The position numbers were made by a program, and so were the translations under genes. From Prinia subflava (Eukaryota; Chordata; Aves; Passeriformes; Cisticolidae), in NCBI RefSeq assembly GCF_021018805.1, contig NC_086251.1, positions 43,718,767 through 43,782,766 of the forward strand: DNA of 64,000 nt, read 5' to 3'. The notes beneath the pieces are model-generated. The model searched no databases. It was not told the DNA's origin and worked only from the letters and a program-made list of their open reading frames with translations. Of this stretch, positions 49,843 to 61,315 are shown one piece after another; the first letter of the stretch is position 1; each line of letters opens with the position of its first letter.

Positions 49843-51072
49843 AAATGGTCTTCATCTAAACCTCAAGAAGGCAACAAAATTCCATGAGAGTCTGGCTGGA
49901 ACGTGGAACAAAGGAATAAGGAGGAAGTAATCTCATTCTTTTTCAGGGTTAAAAAAATATAGTAAGAGGCAAAAAAAAAGTCACTTAGCTCTTGAGTCCC
50001 ACAAGGCACAGACTTACCATGAGGCAACTGACAATATCTGACATTGACCTGAAAATGGCAGTGTGCTGAAAGAAGCAAAGAGACTCCTATAAATGCTTTC
50101 TCTCTCCCTGTGGGAAGATACATATTATCAAGATGGACTTTTGTAATGTTTCCTTGAGGAAAGTTTTCAATTCAAGTCTTCAGATGTCTTCTCCCTTGTA
50201 CCTGTAAGAATGGAGAGATTTTTAAAACAGAAATTTATTGAGACTGAGAAGGGGGAAATTGCTTGTTCTGGTTTATATGTTCCTAAAAATAGATATTAAA
50301 ATATTCAAATACCTCTTCTTGGATTTTCACATGAAAAAGTTTCCCTTTTACTTCTTAAATGCTTATTCCACTTGTAAAAGTCAATTTTAATTACAGTAAA
50401 GTACCAAAAAATGATAACTTGCAATTACCAAACTGAAATATTTTGGAAGAGAAAATATTTTGTAATCAGCATTTTTCTTTTCAGGGTTGCAATCCCTCTT
50501 CCTACTCACTTCTAATTTTATGTAAGAGGTAATTACTCTCATCAATGCAGAAAATGTATTTAGTCTAACTTACACATAAGTTGATTTTTCATCAGCGTTC
50601 TGCTGCCTGGCTACATCTTCCATCCAAAACTCTAAGTCAAGTGCAGCTTGACTCAAGTCTGGTGCAGCTTGTCTCTTGCACACAGTGAAGCCATGAGTAA
50701 GATTCTTTCCTGACATGAGGTTACATGAGCAAGGGTCAATTAATATGTTCCTCAGTGAATGTAATGCTTTGGACATGTCTTTTCTAGTCAGATTTGTCCT
50801 TATATTACTCTAATGTAATCCCTTTTGAGATATGCCTTTAGAAACATGAACAGTATCTCTTGCATACAGGTCTTTATCCCCTATTTCTCCATTAATACTG
50901 AACAATTCAGAGCTTGCCATGAATTGCCAGTTTAGACTGAAAAATGGCCTGGCCTGGCCTGTATGTTCTACCTCTTATTCTCCCACTCTCCTTAACCCAA
51001 GGACTGCAATATCAGAACCCTGCTGTGTGTGCTGGGCAGCTTTACAAAATACGAGAAAAAAAGCGGGAGTGA
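49843..51072. other. Unique noncoding DNA before the pentanucleotide tract
   Basis: No gene supported; open frames up to 86 codons (49863-50123, minus). The stretch ends at a G9 run (51073-51081) ten bases before the pyrimidine tract. Confidence 0.6.
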
Positions 51073-51772
51073 GGGGGGGGGATATTTTGAACCTTTCCTT
51101 TCCTTTCCTTTCCTTTCCTTTCCTTTCCTTTCCTTTCCTTTCCTTTCCTTTCCTTTCCTTTCCTTTCCTTTCCTTTCCTTTCCTTTCCTTTCCTTTCCTT
51201 TCCTTTCCTTTCCTTTCCTTTCCTTCCCTTCCCTTCCCTTCCCTTCCCTTCCCTTCCCTTCCCTTCCCTTCCCTTCCCTTCCCTTCCCTTCCCTTCCCTT
51301 CCCTTCCCTTCCCTTCCCTTCCCTTCCCTTCCCTTCCCTTCCCTTCCCTTCCCTTCCCTTCCCTTCCCTTCCCTTCCCTTCCCTTCCCTTCCCTTCCCTT
51401 CCCTTCCCTTCCCTTCCCTTCCCTTCCCTTCCCTTCCCTTCCCTTCCCTTCCCTTCCCTTCCCTTCCCTTCCCTTCCCTTCCTCCTTCCCTTCCCTTCCC
51501 TTCCCTTCCCTTCCCTTCCCTTCCCTTCCCTTCCCTTCCCTTCCCTTCCCTTCCCTTCCCTTCCCTTCCCTTCCCTTCCCTTCCCTTCCCTTCCCTTCCC
51601 TTCCCTTCCCTTCCCTTCCCTTCCCTTCCCTTCCCTTCCCTTCCCTTCCCTTCCCTTCCCTTCCCTTCCCTTCCCTTCCCTTCCCTTCCCTTCCCTTCCC
51701 TTCCCTTCCCTTCCCTTCCCTTCCCTTCCCTTCCCTTCCCTTCCCTTCCCTTCCCTTCCCTTTCCTTTCCTT
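51073..51772 (+). repeat. Long pentanucleotide tract, (CCTTT)n to (CCCTT)n, with G9 leader
   Basis: A G9 run at 51073-51081 is followed by pure pyrimidine from 51092 to 51772, 681 bases. The first part (51092 to about 51222) is (CCTTT) repeated about 26 times. The rest is (CCCTT) repeated about 105 times with one break at 51481-51485 that shifts the register, and the last two or so units revert to CCTTT. The minus strand reads (AAGGG)n then (AAAGG)n: long homopurine with a GGG run in every unit, so both triplex and G-quadruplex structures are plausible. Because five-base units carry no stop, open frames of 258-290 codons appear on both strands; these are artefacts and not genes. Length is likely to vary between individuals. 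Confidence 0.98.
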
Positions 51773-54421
51773 GTGAATGAGTTCACAAGCAGCCTGCAGA
51801 AATGAGTCCCTATCAGCACTCATTAACTGCTTTGTGTCCCCAGACACATCTCTCCATGACCCATCGCTGGCCAGGGGAGAGGCTTAGTGCTGGTCAGAGG
51901 AGAGGCTTGCTGCTTTTCGTGCTAGCATAGTGATGAAGAATAGATGAGGGAAGAGAAATTAGAGCTAAGAACAGCCAGAAGCCTAATTCCCATTGCTACA
52001 GCAAGTGTAATTATGAATACATACTTAAAATACTTTCTGAATGGTTCCTAAAGCTTAATGAAACATTAATTTGCTATCTAAGTCAAAGTTCTGATCTTCA
52101 CTATTACTGCAGAGTGGCTGTCAGAAGTTATTTCTTGGCCAGGCTACCTCCCAGTCGACGGGCATGAACGAAGCAGTGGAGTCATTCTCGTAAATACCCC
52201 AGTCTTAGCAGGGGAGCTTGGAATTGGTAGGGCCATGTCTAAATCTGGAAGTGGTTTGTATCCCTAGAAAGCTAAAGAAAATAGTGGTAAAGTGGATAAG
52301 AGTTTACACAAATTCTGCTCTATCCCCAACCTACCGATTCACTGAGGACTTTAAATGCCAGAGAAATGACCAGACTTGACAAACTGAAATCTTACTCATT
52401 TCTATCAGCCATTCCCTGCAGGAGACAAAACTCCTGCTTCCAAAATTAGATTTTAAGAGCTTATTAGGAATTCAGCAAAACTGATAATTAGACTGAGTAG
52501 CTCCACTGCTGTCATTCATTTCCTACTAATCAGAGATGAGGGTGTGATGAGGGATTTTTATGCTGTGCAACTCCGGATTTCCTATGACTGTGTTATAGTA
52601 TTCGGCAAAAATAAAGTGCATTGCTGTTGCTCTGTCCTCTTTGGACTTGTCCCAAGATGCCCTTGTAATGAAAAAGACTTTGCAGGTTTTCTGGCTGCAA
52701 ATTATTTCTGTGAATACTTGAGTACATACCATCATGTTCAGTCTATTCAGCTAATCAGTGCCAGCACATATATCTCATTAAATAGTTCAGACTCGGCCTC
52801 TCTAAATCTAAAAGATTTGTGAGACTGTGGGCTTTCAACCCTACCCAGTTTTTACCCTGGATATCTACCATTGGTGAAGGGTGATCTTTCCAACACCAGC
52901 CTCACAGGGAATTTTTGCTGTTTGTTCTTAACTGAATGTTTATTCCATATGGAAGGGCAGAGTTAAAGTGTTTGAACATGCAATTACAGTGCTCTTTAGT
53001 CTTGCCAATCAGGCTGCTTTCCAGATGCTGGCACAGCAGAAGTATAACTTTTTTCTCTCAGAATCACTGTGGATAATTGGATGCAACTTGGACAAGAGGG
53101 AATTTTCTACAACTTGACTCAAAAATTACATCCCTTGGAGGAGAGAATGAAGGAAGCAAGTTTAGCATATTGAGAATTGGGGACATTTGGGCACACATCA
53201 GTCAAAGCCTGACTCTTTTGTATGCTCAGCTTTGAAATCCTAGTTATGAAACACTGTATATTTCTGTCAATAAGGCTTGTAATTCTCAGTGACAAATGGG
53301 ATAAGATGGCTGCAGCCGTAACACTTGAGCTACAAAGCATCCTTTGCACTCCCCACAAATGCATAAACCCTTAGAGAAAAGTCATTTCCTTTTAGACCTT
53401 TTCAAAACTGCAGTCTCTGCTCCAATAAAATATTTCACACAAATAGGTCTCTCTGTGCTAGCAAAACCCTTTTAAAATCAATAAGGCTTTGGAATATTGC
53501 TTTACTATCTTGCTGCAAAGAAGGACTCCATTGATTTTGGTGTAACATCTAATTGGGAAACAATGTACTGTATATTCTTAAAATGAAGTACTGGTACCTG
53601 ACAGCACACAGACAAGCTTTTGTGGTGGCAGAATTTCACTCAGCACAGAATTTAAAGTCTTAATTTGAGCTATACAGAAATCAAGCAGAATTTAAAAAGG
53701 TTTTGAACATTTTTACATACATTAAAAGGGTAAATTAGTTTACACAATTATATGACTATCGATCCTCTAGCCCTAAAATGGACTATCTCGAGTTGGTAAC
53801 ACTGTATTTTGAGAGACAGTATCCTTGAACTATGCTTTATCTAGATTTCTTTGATTCACCAAGATAGCTCAACAGTTCTATAAAACACCGCCTCACTTCT
53901 GAACATTTTCTTACTTTTTAAGTGTAAATACTCTCATTACATGCTCTAAATCGAAAGCACACCTAGAAAAAAATAAATAACAGTCTTAACATCTTCTTCA
54001 TAGTCATTGTCTATAACTACCGTAATAGTATGTTGTGGGTTTGATTTTTTAAATAGATTAGATGAGTCTCAGAGGAGCTGAACCACTTTAAAAGAAGAAG
54101 GTCAGATGTAATTGAAAGGTACTAATGATTAGCACGTGTGACCATTCAGCTTGTTTTTAAAATAGGGCCTTTTTATATTAAGAAAATACAGAAGGAGTAT
54201 TAAGCAGTATGTTTTCAGCAAAGGTTAAGATGTGTGTGAGAGGTAATGGAGGCCTGGGAAATGGATTGTAAATAAACAATGTCTGCTGCGTAGTTGCAGA
54301 AGAAATAACCTAAGAAGTTAGGAGCTCTTTCAGTCTGGTGTTAAATTAGTTCAACAGAGCTGTAATGCTCTCAGAGTGGAATTAATAGGCTGGTGATTCA
54401 GGTATACTAGATTTAAACTGC
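51773..54421. other. Unique AT-rich noncoding DNA
   Basis: No gene is supported; longest open frame 92 codons (52544-52822, plus). A small cluster of CpGs occurs near 52150-52195 (CCAGTCGACGGGCATGAACG), with nothing else to support a function. Confidence 0.55.
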
Positions 54422-54439
54422 AGAGCTTTTAAAAGCTCT
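54422..54439. repeat. 18-bp perfect palindrome
   Basis: AGAGCTTTTAAAAGCTCT reads the same on both strands. It lies in a stretch (about 54050-54560) with many homeodomain- and MEF2-like AT-rich words and no repeat similarity. It may be incidental. Confidence 0.7.
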
Positions 54440-56084
54440 ATGCAATGTTCTAAAATATAGAATCAAAGACTCCAGCTCTGAAATTCAGCATGCTGCAATA
54501 TCACTGCAAGCTTGAGCAGAGCAAGGGAGCTTAAGCATGAAGAAATACCCTTGTTCTGTCACTGACTCTAAGTGTCACTGCATAAATGACATCTAGAACC
54601 TAAAAATATTGTGGACAAATGTCTGGTTTGGGTTCCTGGATTCTTTGCAGGATCTCAAAGAAATTTAGGCACCTCAGAGCATAGTCAGGGTCATAGTCCA
54701 GAGTGAGTGACTAAGAAACACTAAATATAAGGATGAGTCTGAAAGGTGAGGGATGGCTATCTGGGTTTCTGCTTGATAATTTTTTCTATAATTCTTACTA
54801 CGCTACACAAAAACAAAACATAGTTTTAATTTCACATGCTTGCCTTTTTATTGAACTAATCTAGTGGAGGGAATGTGGGGATAGAGGCTACTCTAGGAGT
54901 CAGCAATGTGGGAAGGAACAGCAGGTGCTTCTGACTGTTGGTGAGAGGAAAAAAGAAGACATGATTTGCTGGGCCAGAGAGGGTGGGATGGTGACATTTT
55001 TGTAGCTTCACAGTTAGAGATCTGATCCACTGTTGTGAAATACAGCCACTGAGTTAAATGTGGAAACTACTTTATTTTGCTATGTGGGTGTGCAGTGCCT
55101 TCCATTATCTGGCCGAACATGACTCTTAAAAATAATAGAAAGTGGATGAGATTGGAGACTGATTTTAATTTCTTTTAGCTTGAGTTTTGAATCTGTGTGT
55201 CTTAAGGCCATTTCAGCAGTTACCAGTGCTTGTAGAGTTAACAGAAATATAATTTTAGATGTTATAAATTTTTAATTTTGGTGAAGAGGTGGAGGTGTTT
55301 TGAGACTGTTTAAGCCTTTGCATTTACATTCGCTTTTAAGCTAAGATATATTATCAGAGCTGACATATAGAACATGCTGCTAATGTTATGTTCTCTAGTG
55401 CAAGACCTTTTGCAATCCACTGGAAAAACCCAAAGTTTTAAATAACACCACCCCCATCCCCCACCTCCAATATATAAAGTTTTGCTCTACTAATATAAAT
55501 AAGTCAGAAAAGCCAGTTTTACCTGTACCACTGTTTTTGCTGTTAAACAGAAAGAACATCTGAAAGGAAATTTAATAGAGCAAATCTGAAAATGACTGAC
55601 TGCTGAGAAATTCTGTTAGGTTTTGTAATAGTCACAAACCCTCTTTAATCAAGAGAAGAAATAAGGCTTAATGGAACTTGAAAACAGAGGCATATAAGTG
55701 TTGTCCCAGGGTAGCTGCCTCCTTCAGTATCCTTTTCTTATCTTGGCTTTGTCCATGCTGCTTCTTCAGATGTCAGGCTCTGCCAGTGGATTGGGCTCTG
55801 GGTGTGTCTACCCCAATGGAAATGGAGACCAAATCTGGAGGTGAACAGTCTCTGTTACGATTAATAAATACCATGGTCACTCGGAGTCCATGTTATGTGA
55901 TATGACTACTTTGAATGTCTTCCTTTTCCTGCATGGGGCAGCCATTTCTCTTCTGCTTTCCTACACCTCCCAGCAGGTTGCCCGCATTCATATGTGTGGA
56001 ATGTGTGTACAGAAGAATGTTTTCCTCTCTGGAGGCTGCTCCTCTATTTATTCAAGAGAGGGAGGAATAAACTGAGCCATTAGT
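54440..56084. other. Unique AT-rich noncoding DNA
   Basis: No gene or repeat recognised; longest open frame 75 codons (55678-55905, plus). A C-rich patch (CCACCCCCATCCCCCACC) lies near 55449. Confidence 0.6.
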
Positions 56085-56425
56085 GGGAGAAATAGAGCCT
56101 GAGCACACAGCAGCAAACATTTTTTAATGAGTCTATTTGTACTGGGCCAGCGGGCAGCCCTGACATTGAGTCAAACCTGAGAGTGGATCTGGCAGCCAGC
56201 CAGCGTTCTGCTGAGAGGAAGCTAAATTATGCATCTTATTTAGTACATTTATTAAAAGATCTTCTAACATTTCCAGGCAAAAGTCCCAAAACAAATGCTA
56301 CTATCATTTAAGAGCCTTGCAGTTGTGAGCTACATTTAATACATTACAATTCCCCCATAATAGCTTTCTGGTGTTGGCTGAGCTGCATCTCTCAGTGGTG
56401 TTTCATAAATTGTTATGGTAGAGAG
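56085..56425. promoter_or_regulatory. Candidate conserved noncoding element
   Basis: Unique sequence with the look of a vertebrate developmental enhancer: TTTTTTAATGAGTC, CTAAATTATGCATCTTATTT, GTACATTTATTAAAAGATC, CTACATTTAATACATTACAA and CCCATAATAGC, mixed with GC-richer words (GGGCCAGCGGGCAGCC, CAGCCAGCCAGCG). There is no open frame and no repeat match. Composition is the only evidence. Confidence 0.3.
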
Positions 56426-59400
56426 ATATTAAGGGGAAGGAATTCTCCCTGAGCTAGGGATGTGGAGGAAGATAATTGGTGCTGGGGGTGCCCAGCTCTG
56501 TCCTGACTTGGAGCAAAACCTGGCATTGCAGCCATGGCTGCTCTGCAGAAAGGCAGCTGCCATTTGTGTCAAACAGTGCAGAGACTTCTGCTGACAAATC
56601 TGACACACACATGCTGATTGACCTCAGGCAAACACTGTGGGGTGTTTGCCTGTTCATGCTCACTTTGAAACTCTCCTCCCCCTCTTTTTTTTTTCAACTT
56701 ATCAAGTCTGAGTTGATCAAAAATACCCCCTGGAGAACAGCTTACTCCTCTGCAAGTTTTGTGGCATTGTTTTGTAAGCATAGAGATTCTGCCTAGGGAA
56801 AAGGCTTTTTTCCAAGCCTAGCCCTAACATGATTGGCTACAATGCTTTAATTTAACACCAGGCAGCTGTATTGGGGAAATCTTTCTCTGACTGGAACTAC
56901 ACTTACTAGGGTCCTCTTACACTGTGCTGAACCTTTTTTACAGCACAAACCATCAGAGCTGAGGATCTCAGCTTATGACTAGAGTTTAGCAGTACATTGT
57001 TCTGTACTAGCTCTTCCTCCGTCATTGTCCCTTACAGCTCTTTTTTGGTTCTCAGCAAATGTGTTGCTCCCTTGGCAGGTGAGCAGTCCTTACAGGTGTT
57101 ACTGGCTGGCTTTCATCACAGGAACTGCTTTATGCATTTCTGACTGCAACAATCAGTGAATCTGGATCTTGACTGGGCCTGTGTATAAATCCTGATTTGA
57201 ATTTCCAGCCTTTAAAAAACCCTTTTCTTACCAACCTGCATCTACTTTTTAATCTAAATAATCTCTCTAGAAGGTGTGTTAAGGTAATGTTCACTTGAGA
57301 TGGAAAGAAGTCAGCACATAGCAATTTAAAAATTGCCTCAGAACTGATCCAAATGTAGCGGAAAGCACTGCAGGAAAACTCTCTTCCTCTGTGTAATTGT
57401 TAAAAAGTGGGATAAAAAATATGGCGTCACCCTTTGGAGTGGGAAGAATATGCAGAGAACAGCATGTTACTGCTCATCAAGTCATCAGACTTCTTACATA
57501 AAGGCTGATACTGGTAGCCTGGAGACAAATTGGCCTTTTGCAGTAGTGTACGTGGGGCATACGGGCTTCATGTCTCAGATTCCTATTTCACTTCCTTCCT
57601 AATGTATAATGTTCATGTTTGCTTATTTTTTTAATATTCAATGCTCTGTGCAGGTTATGAGTTTAAAGTATAGGCATATAGAGAACAAGGGAGAGAAGTA
57701 ACATTTATCCTTAGGACTCCAGGTATTGTACGTGGGTCTGATTGGGCTGCCAATTGTAGCAGCTGCAAGGTTGAGGATCATATATTATTTAAAGGTCAAT
57801 TCCCTTAAAAGATACAGTTTTCAGCTGTCAGGCTTAATGATGTGGCCTGAACCATTTTCATGCTGAATGTCAGCTTGATGCAGATACAGTTCTTGAATAC
57901 ACAGTCCTAAATGTCTCTGTGTTTCTTGAGAATGATAATAGGGACAATGTAGTTTAGTTGTTCTAAATGCTATTCTGCTTTGAACTCAGAAATTAGCATT
58001 TGGCTTCCTGAGAAAATCTTTGGAAACATTTGCATATCTTCTACAGATTCTGCATAGAAATTTGCAGCTAAATTCGGTGTCTGCAGTGAAAGTATACCTG
58101 TGAGAGATGATCAGAACTTCATCTATGACTGTAACTTTGCAATGCTGCAGTCAATGTCATGTCTAGATGCAAACACTTGATATGAACACTTGAAGTGACT
58201 TTAAGACATTAATTCCCCTTCAATAAGCAACTGGGAAGTGAGGCAATGAAAGCAGTCCATGCAGTTAATTTCCTTTGGTTAGATGCATATCAGTACCGGA
58301 GACAAGATTCTAAACACTTTTTCTGGTAGTAAGGTTTCTGCCTCATTTGGAACACAGCAGTTTATCCTAGGAGTTTTCTTTGTAAAACTTTGAAAATACT
58401 GGGAGATGGTGGGCAGAAGAGAGAGGAGACAGCAGGAAAAACGTTGCATGGTTTCTTGGTTATGGCAGCTAAATTCTGCCTGAGGAGGTGGTTCTGTTTT
58501 TCTAGGTGATTCAAAGCAAATTACTTTTGTCTGAATAATGAAAATTTGGTTTATTTTATTTTCAGAATGCCTTGATTGAAGACTCTTAGTAATTTCACAG
58601 AAGAGTTGTTAAATGACAGGTTGCAGGGAAGGACTGTGGAAATGGTGCTAGGAGAATATTCACAACTGCATATTTGAATAGCACTGAATACTGAATGAGG
58701 ACTCTAGCAAAGCAGAAGCAAGGGCCATGAAATGCCTTAGACACCCGAATGCCACTTGGAGGTGTCCATGATCACCTTCTAGTTACTAACTTCAGCAGCC
58801 ACAGGACTATCCTAAACTCAAGAATTTAGGATCACTTTATATCTCAGTCTGTCTTCCTTGTGCTGCCTCTTTAAATATTGAAGTTGTTTATTCATTTGAA
58901 GTGGGGCTGTGTAGTTAATTAGGTAGTTCATAATTTTGGGAACCCAAAATTCACTTTGCATTATTCTGGGTAGTAGTCTCATTGCTTATTTTTATCAATT
59001 GTAAAAGTAAGTGCCAGAATATATTTAATTGTTGCCTAATTTAGGTTCCCTGGAGGCTAAATATAACTTCTAACAATGCAAAAACAAACAATACATGTCT
59101 AATTATCCCCTAAAAGAAAGTTACTGAGTGTATGGTCTAAGGACTGGTAAGTTTCAGTGGGAATATTGTTTTCTCTTTTCAGAGCTCCATGTTTAACTGA
59201 CTTGATTGTTCATGGGAAGATGCTGAATTAAGGGCTTGCTCACTGGCCTTCTGTGGTGGACCACTTGCTGTGTCACCACCAGGGCTGTGGATGTAACATT
59301 ACAGGAAGGAAGTATCCTTTTAGATGTGGGCATTTTTTTTCATAAAACATATTAAGGACTTTCAAGGACTCTCAGGGACTTTGTTAAATTATCAATAAAG

Positions 59401-59496
59401 CAAAAAATACTCTAGCAAACATTGTAATATATCAGTTATGAGTCCTAGGAGAATTGCTGTGTGTATATGTGCAGCTCTTTGAACTATTACAAATTA
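56426..59496. other. Unique noncoding DNA
   Basis: No gene is supported. The 106-codon open frame at 56476-56796 (plus) starts VLGVPSSVLTWSKTWHC when read literally (GTG start) and has no recognisable domain. A moderately CpG-containing patch lies near 57420-57560. No repeat family seen. Confidence 0.55.
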
Positions 59497-59530
59497 CAGT
59501 TATACATATATGACTATGTATAGTTATAAA

Positions 59531-59589
59531 AATATATAACTATATAGTTATATATTAATACTTACAGTTATTGAAAGTATTAATATAAC
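59531..59589. repeat. Overlapping AT-rich inverted repeats
   Basis: Bases 59531-59556 form a perfect 26-bp palindrome centred on TATATA. Its right half also belongs to a second inverted repeat: 59547-59563 pairs with 59575-59589 (AAGTATTAATATAAC), apart from a two-base deletion, around an 11-base loop. The two folds cannot form at once. AT-rich palindromes of this kind are prone to cruciform extrusion and replication slippage. Confidence 0.85.
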
Positions 59590-60260
59590 TTACTCCGAAA
59601 ACTTAATGATGATATAACTTGGTTTCCACAGGAATAATCTGTTATTTGAATTCTACAAGTAGATTTTCAGAAGCCTTATCTGACTTTTATCTGATTACAC
59701 ACTTTGTAGACAGAAGTGAAGATTCACATAAAACAGTGGATAACACAAAGTCAGTTAAATACTGATTTCAGAAGTGGTGTGTGATAGTATATAAATCACA
59801 GAATGAAGCTATCCAGGTTCAGTGCTGACACTTAGGAGCACTCTTTATTGCTTCTTATGATTCTAAGGCTATTGTGGACTGCTGGTGCTTGCATTCCCAG
59901 CATTTTTTTTTTTCATATGTTGTGTGAGTCAGAGAGACATTTCTCATGCTAAAGATGGAATCCTTGTGACAGCATGATCATCCTCCTCCTCCAAGTGCTG
60001 CAGCGTGGCTGTGCCATGCATTAAATAAATGACTAGATCTTTGTAATGCCAATGTAACTTTATGGGCAAGGATTATTTGTATTTATGGTATCCATAAAGC
60101 AATTTATAGTCCTTCTGCTTCCTGTTATTTTGTGCTTTTGAGCAGAAAGAGTGGACTGCAATGAATTGAAATGCAACTCAAATGTGCTTCAAAGGTTGAA
60201 AGGCTTTCCAGGTCAAAGGCAGTGACCTGGAAATGTGAAAATGTGAATAGCAGTAATAAC

Positions 60261-60263
<3 letters not shown>

Positions 60264-60302
<39 letters not shown>
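60264..60302. repeat. Poly(T) run of 39
   Basis: An uninterrupted run of 39 T on the plus strand. It could be the A tail of a minus-strand retroposed copy whose body would begin at 60303, but no target-site duplication is visible and no known transcript is recognised in the flank. It may also be a simple expanded homopolymer, and the exact length may be a sequencing estimate. Confidence 0.9.
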
Positions 60303-60303
<1 letters not shown>

Positions 60304-60394
60304 TTACCTTGTATTTAGAACTTTGCCTTTGGGCTGTTGATCTCCTTGGGGAGAGCAGATGTTAAGCATGCCTTGGAGCATGCATGTTTTGTAA

Positions 60395-60500
60395 ATCTGC
60401 AAATCAGGAAATGGAGGTGCTGAGGTGACATGCTATATCACCTACCAGACTGTGGTGCTGAAAGCAGAATGTAAGTCCCCAAGTCTGTCTGAAGGTGCTG
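60395..60500 (-). mobile_element. Possible MIR-type SINE remnant
   Basis: The plus strand shows AAATCAGGAAATGGAGGTGC, GAGGTGACATGCTA, then ATCACCTACCAGACTGTGG, TGAAAGCAGAATGTAAGTCC and CAAGTCTGTCTG. This follows the order of the inverted MIR core (GAGGAAACTGAGGC, GTTAAGTAACTTGCC, GGTCACACAGC, GTGGCAGAGC, GGATTCGAACCC, AGGTCTGTCTG). MIR elements are ancient tRNA-derived SINEs shared by amniotes and rare in birds. The match is weak and judged by eye. Confidence 0.4.
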
Positions 60501-60792
60501 CTTAAATAGCTCTGATTTAATATTTGTAAATCTGGGTGAGCTAGAAGTCTGCTGCACAAAACTAAATTTGCTGTTTAGTGGATGATCACACTGGGGAGTC
60601 TGAGAACAAAGGCACCATATATTGAAAAAAGGGAAGAATTGTTCTCGGTGTTTGATCCTACCTCTACCAAAGGAGATGGTGCCTTAACCTCTTCATAGAG
60701 TGTTAAAATGCCATCTGATTGTGGTGTTGTGCATAGGCCTTCAATAGATACAAGGAAAGAACAATGGGAAAAAAAAGGCTGAAGGGCCACTT

Positions 60793-61315
60793 TCTACTGG
60801 TGCAGCCTCACCTTGTGTCCTGTGTGCAGTTTTGGGCACCACAATATAAAAAAGACACTGAGCTATTAGAGAGTGTCCAAAGGATGGCAATGAGGATGGT
60901 TGGACCTTGAGGGGAGGCTGTATGAAGAGCAGCTGAGGTGACTTGGTCGGTTCAGCCTAGAGAGGAGGAGACTGAGGGGAGACCTCAGTGCAGTTAGAAC
61001 TTCCTTGTGAGGGGAAAGAGGGGAAGACGCTGATCTCCTCTGGTGACCAGTGACAGATTGTGAGGGAATGGCCTGAAGTTGAATCAGAGGAGGTTAAGGT
61101 TGGATATCAGGAAAAGGTTCTTCACTCAGAGGTTGGGCACTGGAACAGGCTCCCCAGGGAAGTGGTCACAGCAGCAGCCTGATAGAGTTCAAGAAGCCTC
61201 ACGACAATGCTTTTGGGCACATGGTGTGACTGTTGGGGTGTCCTGTACAGGACCAGGAGCTGTATGATGATCCTGATGCATCCCTTCCAACTCAGTATAT
61301 TCTGTGATTCTGTGA
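60793..61315 (+). mobile_element. CR1 LINE 3'-end fragment, about 520 bp
   Basis: The sequence follows the plus-strand CR1 3' UTR in order: GTCCTGTGTGCAGTTTTGGG, AGAGTGTCCAAAGGATGGCA, GAGACCTCAGTGCAG, AATGGCCTGAAGTTG, AGGTTCTTCACTCAGAGG, ACAGGCTCCCCAGGGAAGTG, TCCCTTCCAACTCAG and a terminal ATTCTGTGATTCTGTGA octamer array at 61299-61315. It lacks any coding part apart from a few residues at the start. The clear octamer tail and better-kept sequence suggest a younger copy than those at 12-16 kb. Confidence 0.93.

Noticed and set aside
51092..51772. Regular repeats as a CRISPR-like array
   Set aside because: The units are five bases with no spacers, which is a simple tandem repeat in a vertebrate genome.
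50919..51847. Open frames of 258-290 codons on both strands, seemingly encoding Ser-Leu-Pro-Phe or Arg-Glu-Gly-Lys repeat proteins
   Set aside because: They are translations of a five-base simple repeat that lacks stop codons in every frame. Overlapping frames on both strands are open at once, which is a property of the repeat and not evidence of coding.
59274..59290. CACCACCAGGGCTGTGG as a CTCF site
   Set aside because: It lacks one G of the core (CCASYAGRKGGCA) and fits poorly.
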